A stretch of DNA of 64,000 nucleotides. It comes from Leptospiraceae bacterium (GTDB taxonomy: Bacteria > Spirochaetota > Leptospiria > Leptospirales > Leptonemataceae). The notes beneath the pieces were generated by a model, which did not search any database, was not told where the DNA came from, and saw only the letters and a list, made by a program, of their open reading frames with translations. Numbering within the stretch: position 1 is the first letter of the stretch; each line of letters starts with the position of its first letter. The position numbers and the translations under genes were made by a program. Location: contig JAOACE010000009.1 in the NCBI GenBank assembly GCA_026418015.1, positions 186,001-250,000 on the forward strand, in the 5' to 3' direction. Below, in pieces: positions 50,322 through 59,746 of this stretch.

Positions 50322-51137
50322 ATGATAGAAAACCTATATTTTTATCTACCACAAATCATTATAGGAACTATCGTTGGATTATTTACAGCGATTATTGGCA
50401 TATTTGTAATTCTTAGAAAAACCATCTTTATGGGAGTGACATTATCCCAATCCATCACGGTTGCAATTATCATCACACTACTTTTGGATTTACACTTCGA
50501 AGGATTAGTGCATTTCTTAGCTATGATTCTATTTTTACCGATCTATCTTTTGCACAATAAAGTAATCAATAAAGATGCTTTACTTGCTTCTGGTTTTGTA
50601 TTCTTTGCAGCATTAGGACAAATCTTAACCACCATAGGAGCAAACGTACAAAATCATATTGTTGCTGCTTATTTTGGGAATATCTTATTTCTATCCGAAA
50701 AAGAATGGTTGCATATCGTTATACCGATAATCTTGATTTCTATAATTTTATGGATTTTTTATCGATGGTTTTTAGCAATTTCTTTCGATCAAGAATATGC
50801 TTATATTGCGAACCTACCAGTAAACCTAATAGAAACGTTGTACTTTCTCGTTCTTTCTGCTACATTAAGTTTATCAATTTATTTTATGGGTTCTTTCTAT
50901 TCGATTGCTCATTTAATCATACCGGGCATTATCGCGTTACAAATCTCCCGAAGTATGAAGTCCACCTTTATTATCGCTATCTTAATATCAGTTTTTTCTA
51001 CTATTGTTGGATTTATCATTTCTTTAATGGAAATCAACATAGCAAATACAAAATTTAACCTACCTACATCGAGTACAATTATCCTTGTTCTAAGCTTGAA
51101 TTTTGTTTTTCTATTGTTTAAAAAATTTACAAAATAA
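50322..51137 (+). CDS. znuB: Metal ABC transporter permease
   Basis: Membrane subunit of the ZnuABC-type importer, 271 residues with about eight helices (for example IIGTIVGLFTAIIGIFVIL and FVFFAALGQILTTIGANVQN). The TxxGxxLSQS-like cytoplasmic contact FMGVTLSQSITVA and the C-terminal LIIPGIIALQISRSM are typical. Last gene of the OMP-znuA-znuC-znuB operon. Its 3' end overlaps the convergent unknown gene by 27 bases. Confidence 0.9.
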   Translation: MIENLYFYLPQIIIGTIVGLFTAIIGIFVILRKTIFMGVTLSQSITVAIIITLLLDLHFEGLVHFLAMILFLPIYLLHNKVINKDALLASGFVFFAALGQILTTIGANVQNHIVAAYFGNILFLSEKEWLHIVIPIILISIILWIFYRWFLAISFDQEYAYIANLPVNLIETLYFLVLSATLSLSIYFMGSFYSIAHLIIPGIIALQISRSMKSTFIIAILISVFSTIVGFIISLMEINIANTKFNLPTSSTIILVLSLNFVFLLFKKFTK

Positions 51138-51689
51138 ATCAATATATTTTTTCTGATTAAAGTGTTTTTCGTGTATAAAAGGCATGTTGATTCTTGTTCT
51201 TACATCATTGATTTTATCTTTGATGTCTATATCATGAATAATATTTATAAATTCATAATAATTTTTAAAACGATATTCTAGAAGAAGATTCCAATAAAGT
51301 AGTAGGATGGTTTTATAAGTATAAGAATAGACTCTGATGTGTAAGTTTGGGTTAATCAAGATTTTATCTTTAAGGTTCAAGATAAAGTTCTTTCGCGCTG
51401 GATGTAGATGCTTTATTAATTGATTCTTTTTATAAATATTTTTTACAATCCATAGCGAACCATCACTACATAAAAAATATTCAAAACCCTCGTAAGTATA
51501 AACGGGATTTTTGTTAGAACAAAAAAGAATCTCCTTTACAGACAAATTACCTGTATAAACATCGAAGGAATTTGTTCCGATTTTGTTTAAAAGTTTTATG
51601 ATTTCTTTTTCGCTTTTATTTAATTGATTATAGCAATGAAGAATATCAATCGTCTCTCGAAAATGATGTTTGATCACATTAAAAATCAT
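51111..51689 (-). CDS. Unknown protein downstream of the solute-binding lipoprotein
   Basis: 192 residues, no recognised family. It is rich in Lys, Asn, Tyr and Ile and looks soluble and mostly helical, with four cysteines (C19, C57 and C73 among them). No signal peptide or membrane helix is visible. It starts 3 bases after the stop of the family-5 binding protein gene, so it is likely in the same mRNA. The last 27 bases overlap znuB on the opposite strand. Confidence 0.5.
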   Translation of the reverse strand: MIFNVIKHHFRETIDILHCYNQLNKSEKEIIKLLNKIGTNSFDVYTGNLSVKEILFCSNKNPVYTYEGFEYFLCSDGSLWIVKNIYKKNQLIKHLHPARKNFILNLKDKILINPNLHIRVYSYTYKTILLLYWNLLLEYRFKNYYEFINIIHDIDIKDKINDVRTRINMPFIHEKHFNQKKYIDLFCKFFKQ

Positions 51690-51692
51690 GTT

Positions 51693-53489
51693 TTAGAAAG
51701 AGTTTAGTTCTATCCATTTTTTAAACCTTAACTGAGGGTCGATATTTCGGTATTTTAGTTGATTTAAGTCTAGTGGATGAGGAAGAATGTTTTCTACCCA
51801 AGGCCAATGGATGGAAAAAGTAATGGGGTGAAAGGTAAAAGCAACAGGTAAATCTCTTAGCAATAATTCATTCATTCGAGTGATGATTGCTTTGCGTTTT
51901 TCTGGTCGAGTTTCGGTTAGTAATTGTTCGTATAGTTGATCAAATTCTTGGTTTTTGTAGCCTGCTTCGTTGTAGCCTGTCTCGATGTTTTTGCTATAAA
52001 ACAACTGAAAAAAGTTTTGTGGATCGGGATAGTCTGCTCCCCATCCCCATCCTGCTAATTGAAATTCTCTTTTGTGTCGCTTTTCGAAAAATGTGGGGGC
52101 ATCGTATAAATCTACTTTAAGTTGAATACCATATTTTGCTAACGATTCTGTGTAAAATTGATAAACCGCAGTACCTCCTGCACCAGCAACCGCCGTTAAC
52201 CTTAATAAAATACTTTGTTTTGTTTTTGGATCGATCCCTTTGGGATAACCAGCCTTTTCTAATAACATTGGCACTTGCTCTTTACAATTTCTGATAGGGT
52301 ATTTTTTTAAGAGAGGATCATCTTCTAAATATCCTTCCATTTCTGGGGGAATAAGTCCATTTGCGGGAATTGCGCGATTTCGAAAAAATCGATAAATCAA
52401 TTCGTCTATGTCTAAGGCACAAGCAACTGCTCTTCTTAAAAAAACATTGTTCTTAACAAGAGGATCGTCCAAGTTAAAAACCCACCCATAAGTAACTGGC
52501 TCTTTCGCCATCGTTAAAACAATGCCCATCTTTTGGTATTTCTCCGAAAGAACTGTGCCATCCAACACCTGTTGCATTGTATCCTGGTTTAAACCAATTC
52601 TATCTAAGTATCCTTGTCGAAATAAAGTCCAAATGGTGGGACCAGAACGAATCACAGTAAAATAAACTTCATCAATACGCGGTAATGGCTCTTGAAAATA
52701 TTCGCTAGATTCAAGATAATTCGGATTCTTTTTTAAGATCATTCGTTGATTTCTTTTCCATTCGTATAAATAAAATGCACCAGAACTTATAGGATGATGA
52801 TCTAACAAAAAATCTTTCTCTTTACTTGCATAGATTAAACATTCTTTGGGAATCGGAGACGATGCAGTCATAGCAAAAAAATATTTAATTCGCGGATCGA
52901 CTTTTTTAAGTAATACTTCTATACCATCTTCGCCCCATTTTTTTACACCTTCGATTTCTTTATCGTAAATATGAGGGTTGACTTTTTCGCTTTCTTGCTT
53001 TTCTAAATATTCAGAATATTCTAAAAAACCTAAAATATTATCTAAAAGAGGATAAGCAAAAGGATTGATTTTTCGGTTTGCCGTTCTCTTAATCGTCAAG
53101 ATTAAATCTTCTACGAGAATTTTTCTTTTTTCGTTATTTAAACATTTCTCTGGGTAATAGTAAGACTCCCTTATCTTAAAGCGAAAGTAATATACATTTT
53201 GATTTTTATAAACTTTATAACCTGTTTCTGGTTCTCCGGTTGCTAACAATGGGATAATCGTTAAAGGTCTTTTTTTATAATCATACTGATAGGGGGTAGC
53301 TGTTATATTGGATAAAATCGTTATCGAAATAGAATCTGTTGCGCGTACAATGTCCAATGTTCTAGGCTCATCTGTTAATGCAGAAAACAAAACCTTTTTT
53401 TTTGGATCCACATCATTGTAAGGATTATTAAGAGGCTTTCTACAAAACAATAAAAAAAATAAAGATAAAATAAGAATGATGTTTTTCAT
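51693..53489 (-). CDS. Extracellular solute-binding lipoprotein, family 5
   Basis: Periplasmic or surface lipoprotein of 598 residues related to OppA/DppA/NikA. The signal peptide MKNIILILSLFFLLFC ends with the lipidated Cys16. The domain shows FSALTDEPRTLDIVRATDS near the N-terminus, YHLPKGW-like blocks, LRRAVACALDID and ELLLRDLPVAFTFHPIT. It could serve the OppB/OppC-like permeases at 659-2518, but they are far apart. It begins on the last base of the sigma-54 regulator stop codon, so it may be controlled with it. Confidence 0.88.
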   Translation of the reverse strand: MKNIILILSLFFLLFCRKPLNNPYNDVDPKKKVLFSALTDEPRTLDIVRATDSISITILSNITATPYQYDYKKRPLTIIPLLATGEPETGYKVYKNQNVYYFRFKIRESYYYPEKCLNNEKRKILVEDLILTIKRTANRKINPFAYPLLDNILGFLEYSEYLEKQESEKVNPHIYDKEIEGVKKWGEDGIEVLLKKVDPRIKYFFAMTASSPIPKECLIYASKEKDFLLDHHPISSGAFYLYEWKRNQRMILKKNPNYLESSEYFQEPLPRIDEVYFTVIRSGPTIWTLFRQGYLDRIGLNQDTMQQVLDGTVLSEKYQKMGIVLTMAKEPVTYGWVFNLDDPLVKNNVFLRRAVACALDIDELIYRFFRNRAIPANGLIPPEMEGYLEDDPLLKKYPIRNCKEQVPMLLEKAGYPKGIDPKTKQSILLRLTAVAGAGGTAVYQFYTESLAKYGIQLKVDLYDAPTFFEKRHKREFQLAGWGWGADYPDPQNFFQLFYSKNIETGYNEAGYKNQEFDQLYEQLLTETRPEKRKAIITRMNELLLRDLPVAFTFHPITFSIHWPWVENILPHPLDLNQLKYRNIDPQLRFKKWIELNSF

Positions 53490-55555
53490 TAATATTCGAT
53501 TTTTAATTCTTTGATTCTTTTTTCAAGAGTATTTCTGTTAATTCCTAAAAATTTTGCTGCTTTTGTTTTTGTATATTTAAATTTTTTTAAAGCATATAAA
53601 ATCAGTTTTTTTTCTACTTCGCCTATAACTGTTTCGTATACGCGACCATCGTACAAATCCAACGATTGTTCTGGTATAGAAGAAAATTCCACATCGCCAG
53701 AACTGATTAAATAAGGAACTTTTTCTACCGAAGATATTTTTTCTAAAACCTCTGGAAAATCTTTCACATCGAGATAACCTGTTTGGTTTAATACCACAGC
53801 TCTTTCGATTAAATTTTCTAATTCTCGAACATTGCCAGGCCAATCATAACTTTCTAATAATTTGATGGCTTCTGGTGTAATGCTATGAATATCTTTATCA
53901 TTTTCTTTGGAATATCTTTCGATAAAATATTTCGCTAACAATAATATATCTTCTTTTCGTTCCCTTAAAGGAGGAATATCTAAACGAATTACATTAAGTC
54001 TATAATAAAGATCGAGCCTAAATCGTTTTTGTTGAATTAATTCTTCCAAATCTGCATTGGTTGCTGCGATGATTCGAATGTCTACTTTTTTAGGTTTTCC
54101 TCCAATAGGTTCAACTTCTTTTTCTTGTAGAACGCGAAGTAGTTTTGCTTGCAAAGGTAAGCTCATTTCTCCTATTTCGTCTAAAAAAATGGTTCCTCCA
54201 TCCGCTATTTCGAACTTTCCTTTTTTGTCGGATGTAGCACCTGTAAAAGCCCCCTTTCTATAACCAAATAGTTCACTTTCTAATAAGGTTTCGGGAATAG
54301 CTGCACAGTTGATTTTAATAAAAGGCATATCTTTTCGCGGGCTATTATAATGAATGGCAGAAGCAATTAATTCCTTCCCTGTGCCCGATTCTCCTATCAA
54401 TAAAACAGAGCTCTTGGATTCTGCGATAAGTTCAATTTGTTCGAATAATTGTAACATTCTCGGAGACTTTCCAATTAAATTGCCAAAACGATATTTTTTG
54501 GATAATTCTTGCCTTAATCGAATATTTTCTACGATAAATGGTTGTGTTTCTTCTTCTATAAGTTTTTGGATTGTAATAGCTTGCGAAATAAAAGTTGATA
54601 AAATTTGTAAAAATTCTATAATTTCGTTTGAATTGTTTTTATCCTGAATATAAGTAAAAATAGAAAATACTCCTACTACATCCATTCCACTTAATATAGG
54701 GCAACAATAATAACCTAAGTCTAAATCCTCTGTAACCAACTTCATCCGATTTAAAAAACCCGGTTCATTTTTCGCACTAGGAATAAACACAGGTTTTTTG
54801 TTTAAAAAAACACTTCCTGTTATACCTTCGCCAGGTTCATAGGTGATATTTTTAGAATCTTCGTTGTGGTATCCATAAATCGCGCGAATCTTTAACAGAT
54901 GATCCTTTTTATCGTATAGAAACAATGTGCTACGGTATATACGAATGACTTTTTGAGTTAAAGTCATAATATCTTCGAAAACATCTTCTAGATTCGTAGA
55001 TTTTGTTATAGTAGAAGAAATCTCTAACAGAACTTTATGAAATTTTTCGCGAATTTTTAGCAATTCATTATCTTGTATTTTGACAAAGATTGCAACAGAC
55101 AGGTTTGCTACAATTTGTAATAAAATTGCATCCTCTTCTGTAAAGGCTGATTTTTTTTTAGAATCTAACGATAGAACCCCAATAAGTTTGTCGTTAAGAA
55201 TCATTGGAACAGCAATTTCCGATACTAAGTCATCTCGAACACGTACATAATCTTGTTCTGTATAAGCATCATCAATAATGCGCGCTTTTTTGTGTTTTGC
55301 TACCCATCCTGTAATTCCCTCTCCTATTTTTAATCGCATACCAGCAGAATTTTTATCTAATCCAATGGCAACAATAGCACTCAAATATTCTTGATTATCT
55401 TCTAGAAGCATAATACTACCAGAATCAGCCTGCGTGATTATTATACATTCTTCTAAAAATCTTTCTAAAAGTAATTGAGAATTTTCTGTTTGGTTCATCA
55501 AAGAAGTTAAATTAGAAACAACATCTAAAATATTTTCGTATATTTTACTAGGCAT
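53489..55555 (-). CDS. Sigma-54-dependent activator with two GAF domains
   Basis: 688 residues from the ATG at 55555 (an alternative TTG 14 codons earlier is less likely). Two GAF sensor domains fill about 20-165 and 180-330. The AAA+ domain shows GESGTGKELIASAIH (Walker A), the sigma-54 contact GAFTGA (ELFGYRKGAFTGATSDKKG), IFLDEIGEMSL (Walker B) and the arginine region. The C-terminus is a Fis-type HTH (TKTKAAKFLGINRNTLEKRI). It is an NtrC/NifA-class activator that responds to a small ligand. It precedes and touches the solute-binding gene. Confidence 0.93.
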   Translation of the reverse strand: MPSKIYENILDVVSNLTSLMNQTENSQLLLERFLEECIIITQADSGSIMLLEDNQEYLSAIVAIGLDKNSAGMRLKIGEGITGWVAKHKKARIIDDAYTEQDYVRVRDDLVSEIAVPMILNDKLIGVLSLDSKKKSAFTEEDAILLQIVANLSVAIFVKIQDNELLKIREKFHKVLLEISSTITKSTNLEDVFEDIMTLTQKVIRIYRSTLFLYDKKDHLLKIRAIYGYHNEDSKNITYEPGEGITGSVFLNKKPVFIPSAKNEPGFLNRMKLVTEDLDLGYYCCPILSGMDVVGVFSIFTYIQDKNNSNEIIEFLQILSTFISQAITIQKLIEEETQPFIVENIRLRQELSKKYRFGNLIGKSPRMLQLFEQIELIAESKSSVLLIGESGTGKELIASAIHYNSPRKDMPFIKINCAAIPETLLESELFGYRKGAFTGATSDKKGKFEIADGGTIFLDEIGEMSLPLQAKLLRVLQEKEVEPIGGKPKKVDIRIIAATNADLEELIQQKRFRLDLYYRLNVIRLDIPPLRERKEDILLLAKYFIERYSKENDKDIHSITPEAIKLLESYDWPGNVRELENLIERAVVLNQTGYLDVKDFPEVLEKISSVEKVPYLISSGDVEFSSIPEQSLDLYDGRVYETVIGEVEKKLILYALKKFKYTKTKAAKFLGINRNTLEKRIKELKIEY

Positions 55556-55670
55556 ACCTTTTATCGTATATATTTTGCTTTTAAAATAAGCAACCAATTT
55601 TTAATTTAAATACTTTTTTGCTTATATTTTAAGTAATCTGATGAAATGAAATTAAAGCAGCAATTTCACA

Positions 55671-56192
55671 CTAGATTTGAATTTCTTTTAATTTGATTAT
55701 TTTTGGTTCGATAACATAAACACAATAGGGATAATAAGGGTTCTTTCGATAAAAATCTTGATGATAATCCTCTGCGGGATAGAATTCTTTTATCGGTACA
55801 ATCTCTGTAACAATCGGAGAAGAAAAATACTTCTGATGTTCTTGTTTGGATTGAAGGGCAATCTCCTTTTGCCTTTCGTCATGATACAAAATAATCGAAC
55901 GATATTGAGTGCCAACATCTGCACCTTGTCGATTCAATGTAGTAGGATCGTGAATTTTCCAGAAAATTTTTAGAATATCTTTAAAAGAAATCAAATTGGG
56001 GTTGAACTCGATTTGAACTACTTCTGCATGGCCGGTTTCTCCCGTGCATACCTGTTTATAAGTAGGATTTTTTGTTTTACCGCCTGCATATCCACACACA
56101 ACGTTCATTACCCCATTAATTCTTCTATAAATTGCGTCTAAACACCAAAAACAACCTCCGCCCAATGTTGCAAATTCTTTGTTAAATTCCAT
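55671..56192 (-). CDS. msrA: Peptide methionine-S-sulfoxide reductase
   Basis: Repairs methionine-S-sulfoxide in proteins. The catalytic motif [10 protein letters not shown] holds C14, and [47 protein letters not shown] and YYPYC further on are family blocks. At 173 residues it is a standalone MsrA without a fused MsrB. No signal peptide, so cytoplasmic. It lies next to the sigma-54 activator in the same direction, but with its own upstream region. Confidence 0.95.
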   Translation of the reverse strand: MEFNKEFATLGGGCFWCLDAIYRRINGVMNVVCGYAGGKTKNPTYKQVCTGETGHAEVVQIEFNPNLISFKDILKIFWKIHDPTTLNRQGADVGTQYRSIILYHDERQKEIALQSKQEHQKYFSSPIVTEIVPIKEFYPAEDYHQDFYRKNPYYPYCVYVIEPKIIKLKEIQI

Positions 56193-56316
56193 GCTTCTAA
56201 TTTAATAGATATTTTTTTTTCGTCTATATAGTTAAGTTTATAGAATCAAATTATTTTAACGAAATTTTTTCTAATTATAAAAAAAAACTTGCCTAATTAA
56301 AACAAATTATTTTTAT

Positions 56317-56339
56317 ATACATATACCTTGTATATGTAT
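56317..56339. promoter_or_regulatory. Perfect inverted repeat, candidate operator
   Basis: Arms ATACATATAC and GTATATGTAT are perfect reverse complements, separated by CTT. The repeat begins at or just after a possible -10 (TTTATA at 56312-56317; a -35 TTGCCT is at 56289-56294). This is a typical repressor position upstream of the disulfide oxidoreductase gene. The GGAGG ribosome site at 56347-56351 follows it. The regulator is unknown. Confidence 0.55.
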
Positions 56340-56357
56340 TAATTTTGGAGGTTCAAG

Positions 56358-56999
56358 ATGAAGTTATTAAATGCAGATACACAAAAAGAAGTTCAAAGCA
56401 TACTACAAGAAATGAAAGATCCCGTAAAAATGATTTTATTCGTAAAAAACGAAGATTGTATCTATTGTAAAGAAACACAACAACTTTTAGAAGAAGTAAA
56501 AGAATTAAACGATAAAATTTCTTTAGAAGTATACAACATCGATTTTGCCAAAGAAAAAGCCGAATATTATAACATCGATAAAGCACCAGCTATCATTCTA
56601 GAAAATGGTAGTGATTTTGGTATTCGCTTTTATGGTATTCCTTCTGGTTATGAATTTGGCACACTTTTACAAGATCTGATTTATGTATCCAAAAAAGAAA
56701 CAGAGTTAAGCCCATCTACAAAAGATTTTATAAAAAAGATCAATAAACCTTTACATATTCAAGTCTTTGTTACACCCACATGTCCTTATTGCCCACGGGC
56801 AGTACTGATGGCACATCAGATGGCATTAGAATCCGAATTTATCACAGCAGATATGATCGAAGCAACAGAATTTCCCGATTTGGCGAATAAATACCGCGTT
56901 TATGGTGTTCCCAAAATTGTAGTAAACGAAGTAGTACAAATCGAAGGTGCTGTTCCAGAATCTACTTTTATTAATAAAATTAAACCCTTACTTAATTGA
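56358..56999 (+). CDS. Protein disulfide oxidoreductase, two thioredoxin folds
   Basis: 213 residues with two glutaredoxin/thioredoxin domains in tandem. The first active site is C34-I-Y-C37 (FVKNEDCIYCKE), the second C142-P-Y-C145 (TPTCPYCPRA). The cis-proline regions are KAPAIIL and GVPKIVV. This matches the PDO or glutaredoxin-like protein common in Aquifex, Pyrococcus and other thermophiles, which keeps cytoplasmic disulfides. No signal peptide, so cytoplasmic. Regulated by the inverted repeat upstream, and closed by a strong terminator. Confidence 0.9.
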   Translation: MKLLNADTQKEVQSILQEMKDPVKMILFVKNEDCIYCKETQQLLEEVKELNDKISLEVYNIDFAKEKAEYYNIDKAPAIILENGSDFGIRFYGIPSGYEFGTLLQDLIYVSKKETELSPSTKDFIKKINKPLHIQVFVTPTCPYCPRAVLMAHQMALESEFITADMIEATEFPDLANKYRVYGVPKIVVNEVVQIEGAVPESTFINKIKPLLN

Positions 57000-57007
57000 T
57001 ATAATTT

Positions 57008-57050
57008 TATAGTGGTTGATAAAAAACTTATCGACCACTATATTTTTTTT
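57008..57050 (+). terminator. Strong rho-independent terminator
   Basis: A 15-bp stem (57008-57022 with 57028-57042) with one G-T mismatch, a 5-base loop and eight T residues after it. It ends the disulfide oxidoreductase transcript ahead of the convergent MFS gene. Confidence 0.93.
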
Positions 57051-57088
57051 AAATTCAAAACGAATCAGCTAAAACAAACTTCTTCTTG

Positions 57089-58402
57089 TTACTTGATTGC
57101 TTGGGCTCTTTCTTTTAGAATGTTTTTAATATTATTCCTGTCGTTAAGATAGATTTTTTTAATGTAAAACCAAATCAACCCACAAGGAATCCAAAAAGCA
57201 ATGCCAAATAACATCGTAATTAGATAACTAATTTCTTTGGAATAATATTTTTCTAAGTAAGAGATCAACAAACCACCGATTAAAGGTCCAATCGCTCTTC
57301 CTATGTTATCCATAATGTTAAAAATCCCAAAAACGGTTCCTCGATCTTCTGGTAGGTTTACCTGAGAAATAATTGCTCTTACATTAGGACCAGCAAAAGA
57401 AACAAATTGAATAAAAAGCACTGCATAGATAAACATTCCCAAATAATGGATTGCGTTTAGTTGCGATGGGAAAGGATATAACAATAAACCAACGGATGCC
57501 GACATGCCAATCAAAACCCCCCAACCTGCTACATAAGTTCTTCCTCCTTCGCTTCTTTTTTCGAAATAATCTCCTAAAAATCCTCCTACAAAACTACCAA
57601 AAACTGCTGCAATACCAATAAACAATAACACAAAGGTAGCTGTATCTTTACTCATACCATATACATAGATAAAATAACTGATAAACCATGTGGTAATAAT
57701 GCCCCAAGGGACAGTTCCAAAAAAACCTTGTAAAAAGATCCACTGATTGGTTTTTGTTAAGAAGGATTTTTCTAATACCTCTAAGTTAAACTTAAATTGA
57801 ATATCGGTTTCTTTTAATACTTTTTCTAATTCTTTTTCTGCCTGACCTCTTTTAGGTTCTTTGGTGATTACATAAAATAAAGGTGTTAAGAATAGATTAG
57901 GAACAGCTGCAAGAATAAACGGTAATCGCCAATCTTTAATCAATCCAGCCATAATCATTCCCATTAGAGTACCAAAACCAAAGGCAGTTTCTATGTAAGA
58001 ATAACCTTTACCACGCTCTTCGCCATAAAAAAAATCAGCAATTAAGGAATAACCAATAGGTATAATAGAACCAATACCAATTCCCGTTAACATTCTTAAA
58101 AAAAATAACTCCCAAAAATTCGAAACAAAAGCAGTTAGTAAACAAGGAATTTCTCCCACTAATACGCCAACTAATAGCAATAATTTTCTAGTCTTAAAAT
58201 CCGAAAGCATTCCCCATACAACTGTCATAAATGCGCTAATAAAAACAAAAGCAGAAGTAACATAACCTAGTTCTTTTTCTGTGATGTTGAATTCTTGCAT
58301 GATGATGGGAAAGTTTGGTGCTAGTAGATTTTGATCTGCTTGCAAAAATCCCGCAATCAAAACTAATAAAAAGATAGAAAAAGAATTTCTTATAGTAGTC
58401 AT
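57089..58402 (-). CDS. MFS transporter (spinster-like)
   Basis: Twelve-helix major facilitator of 437 residues. The N-terminal block FLQADQNLLAPNFPIIMQEFNITEKELG and the loop motif GMLSDFKTRKLLLLVG (loop 2-3 signature) resemble the spinster branch. GIGIGSIIPIGYSLIADFFYGEERGKG matches the loop 4-5 motif. A long cytoplasmic segment joins helices 6 and 7. The substrate is unknown; spinster-type members move lipids, organic anions or sugars in other organisms. Single gene, convergent with the disulfide oxidoreductase. Confidence 0.88.
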   Translation of the reverse strand: MTTIRNSFSIFLLVLIAGFLQADQNLLAPNFPIIMQEFNITEKELGYVTSAFVFISAFMTVVWGMLSDFKTRKLLLLVGVLVGEIPCLLTAFVSNFWELFFLRMLTGIGIGSIIPIGYSLIADFFYGEERGKGYSYIETAFGFGTLMGMIMAGLIKDWRLPFILAAVPNLFLTPLFYVITKEPKRGQAEKELEKVLKETDIQFKFNLEVLEKSFLTKTNQWIFLQGFFGTVPWGIITTWFISYFIYVYGMSKDTATFVLLFIGIAAVFGSFVGGFLGDYFEKRSEGGRTYVAGWGVLIGMSASVGLLLYPFPSQLNAIHYLGMFIYAVLFIQFVSFAGPNVRAIISQVNLPEDRGTVFGIFNIMDNIGRAIGPLIGGLLISYLEKYYSKEISYLITMLFGIAFWIPCGLIWFYIKKIYLNDRNNIKNILKERAQAIK

Positions 58403-58597
58403 AATTCCCCCTTTTTTATTGATATTTTTATAAATTTATAATAAATGTAAAGATTTTTTTTTGAATTTATCGAATCTATTGCCAAAATTGATGTTTTAAG
58501 ATGGATTTTGATCTTATTCAAAAATTTCTTTTTATTGTGGGATAAAAATTTGATTTTTTTTGTATAATATTCGCTAAAAACATTTTTAAATTGTTTC

Positions 58598-58627
58598 TTG
58601 ACTAAAAGAATTGATGTAATTTATTAT
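58598..58627 (+). promoter_or_regulatory. Promoter directly upstream of the hendecad-repeat gene
   Basis: TTGACT (58598-58603), an 18-base spacer and TATTAT (58622-58627). The ATG is at 58632, 4 bases after the -10, which predicts a leaderless mRNA. Confidence 0.6.
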
Positions 58628-58631
58628 TCTT

Positions 58632-59225
58632 ATGGCAGGTGTCATTAAAGTAGAAACTTTACAATTCTTCGAAGATCGTTTAGGGAAAGAAGAAGGCCGT
58701 AAAGTAGCAGAAGTATTAGAAAGAGCCTTCGAAGAAATGGAAAAAAAGGCAGAATCTCTTGCCCTACAAAAAAAACTCGAATTAAAAGACGAATTAACCA
58801 AAGAATTAGCAACAAAAGAAGATATTGCGCGATTAGAAGGAATGATTCAATCCGAAGTTGCACGAATAGAAGGAATGATCAAATCTGAATCTATCAAACT
58901 CGAAAGTATGATCAAATCCGAAGTTGCGCGAATTGAAACAAAAATGGAATCCGAATTTGCACGACTTGAAGCAAAAATGGAATCCGAAATTAAAAGATTG
59001 GAAGGAATGATTCAATCCGAAGTGACGCGATTAGAAGGAATGATCAAAACCGAAATTGTACGTCTTGAAGGAAAAATGGAAGCGGAGTTGTTAAAAATTA
59101 GTAAAGAAATTTTACGTATAGATAAAAAATTTACAATTCTGTTTATTCTAATATTTTTTGCAGTGATATTCATCAACCAAAATGCGATTGAATTTCTTCT
59201 AAAAGTTTTTAATGTGATAAAATAA
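58632..59225 (+). CDS. Hendecad-repeat coiled-coil protein with C-terminal membrane anchor
   Basis: 197 residues. The N-terminal part (1-66) is helical and charged, similar in style to DUF1640/CCDC90 proteins. Residues 67-154 are eight tandem 11-residue repeats of the form RLEGMIQSEVA or RIEGMIKSEVA. An 11-residue period gives a right-handed coiled coil. A membrane helix (about 167-184) ends the protein. It is thus a long rod anchored in the inner membrane and facing the cytoplasm. Role unknown. The gene stands alone with its own promoter. Confidence 0.78.
   Translation: MAGVIKVETLQFFEDRLGKEEGRKVAEVLERAFEEMEKKAESLALQKKLELKDELTKELATKEDIARLEGMIQSEVARIEGMIKSESIKLESMIKSEVARIETKMESEFARLEAKMESEIKRLEGMIQSEVTRLEGMIKTEIVRLEGKMEAELLKISKEILRIDKKFTILFILIFFAVIFINQNAIEFLLKVFNVIK
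58830..59093 (+). repeat. Eight tandem 33-bp coding repeats
   Basis: The DNA that encodes residues 67-154 of the hendecad protein. Units are 33 bp and diverged in third positions and at conserved residue alternatives (GMIQSEVA, GMIKSEVA, AKMESEIK). Copy number is exactly eight. Confidence 0.85.
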
Positions 59226-59311
59226 GCGATAGTTTTAATACTACAAAACAAATCACATCCTAAAAAAACATTTGAAAATTTATAAAAAAAAATAAAATTG
59301 TTTAAGTTGTT

Positions 59312-59737
59312 ATGGAAGATAAAAACGATAAAGTTGTTCGATTTAGTATTTCTCTACCGGATGAACTACTAAAAATCATGGATAATAATTTTATTCATAG
59401 AGGATATGCTTCGCGTTCTGAATTTATACGTGATCTGATCCGAGAAAAGATTGTCTCCGAAAAATGGGCGGATTCGAACGAACAAGTATTTGGTGTAATT
59501 TCAATCATTTATAATCATCACCTATCCGATTTATCCGAAAAGATGATCCATATCCAGCATAACAATCTTGTCAATGTTTTATGCAACCTTCACATGCATG
59601 TAAACCAAGAAGATTGTTTAGAAGTGATTGTACTAAAAGGATCTGCAAAAGAAATTCAAAAAATCAATTTGGAAATATCAGGAATTAAAGGCATAAAGTT
59701 TTCCGAATTGACAAAGATTGCTCTACCAGAAAAATAA
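59312..59737 (+). CDS. nikR: Nickel-responsive regulator NikR
   Basis: RHH/ACT-type metalloregulator of 141 residues. The ribbon-helix-helix domain is VVRFSISLPDELLKIMDNNF...YASRSEFIRDLIRE. Nickel ligands have the E. coli spacing: H83, H94, H96 and C102 (H76, H87, H89 and C95 in E. coli, same intervals of 11, 2 and 6). It should repress nickel uptake genes when nickel is present. No nickel transporter or enzyme lies adjacent; the ABC permeases at 659-2518 belong to a family that includes nickel importers. Confidence 0.93.
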   Translation: MEDKNDKVVRFSISLPDELLKIMDNNFIHRGYASRSEFIRDLIREKIVSEKWADSNEQVFGVISIIYNHHLSDLSEKMIHIQHNNLVNVLCNLHMHVNQEDCLEVIVLKGSAKEIQKINLEISGIKGIKFSELTKIALPEK

Positions 59738-59746
59738 AAGTATTCT

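Noticed and set aside
58830..59093. Regular 33-bp repeats that could suggest a CRISPR array
   Set aside because: Repeats are contiguous without spacers, diverged, and encode an 11-residue hendecad in frame, so they are protein repeats.
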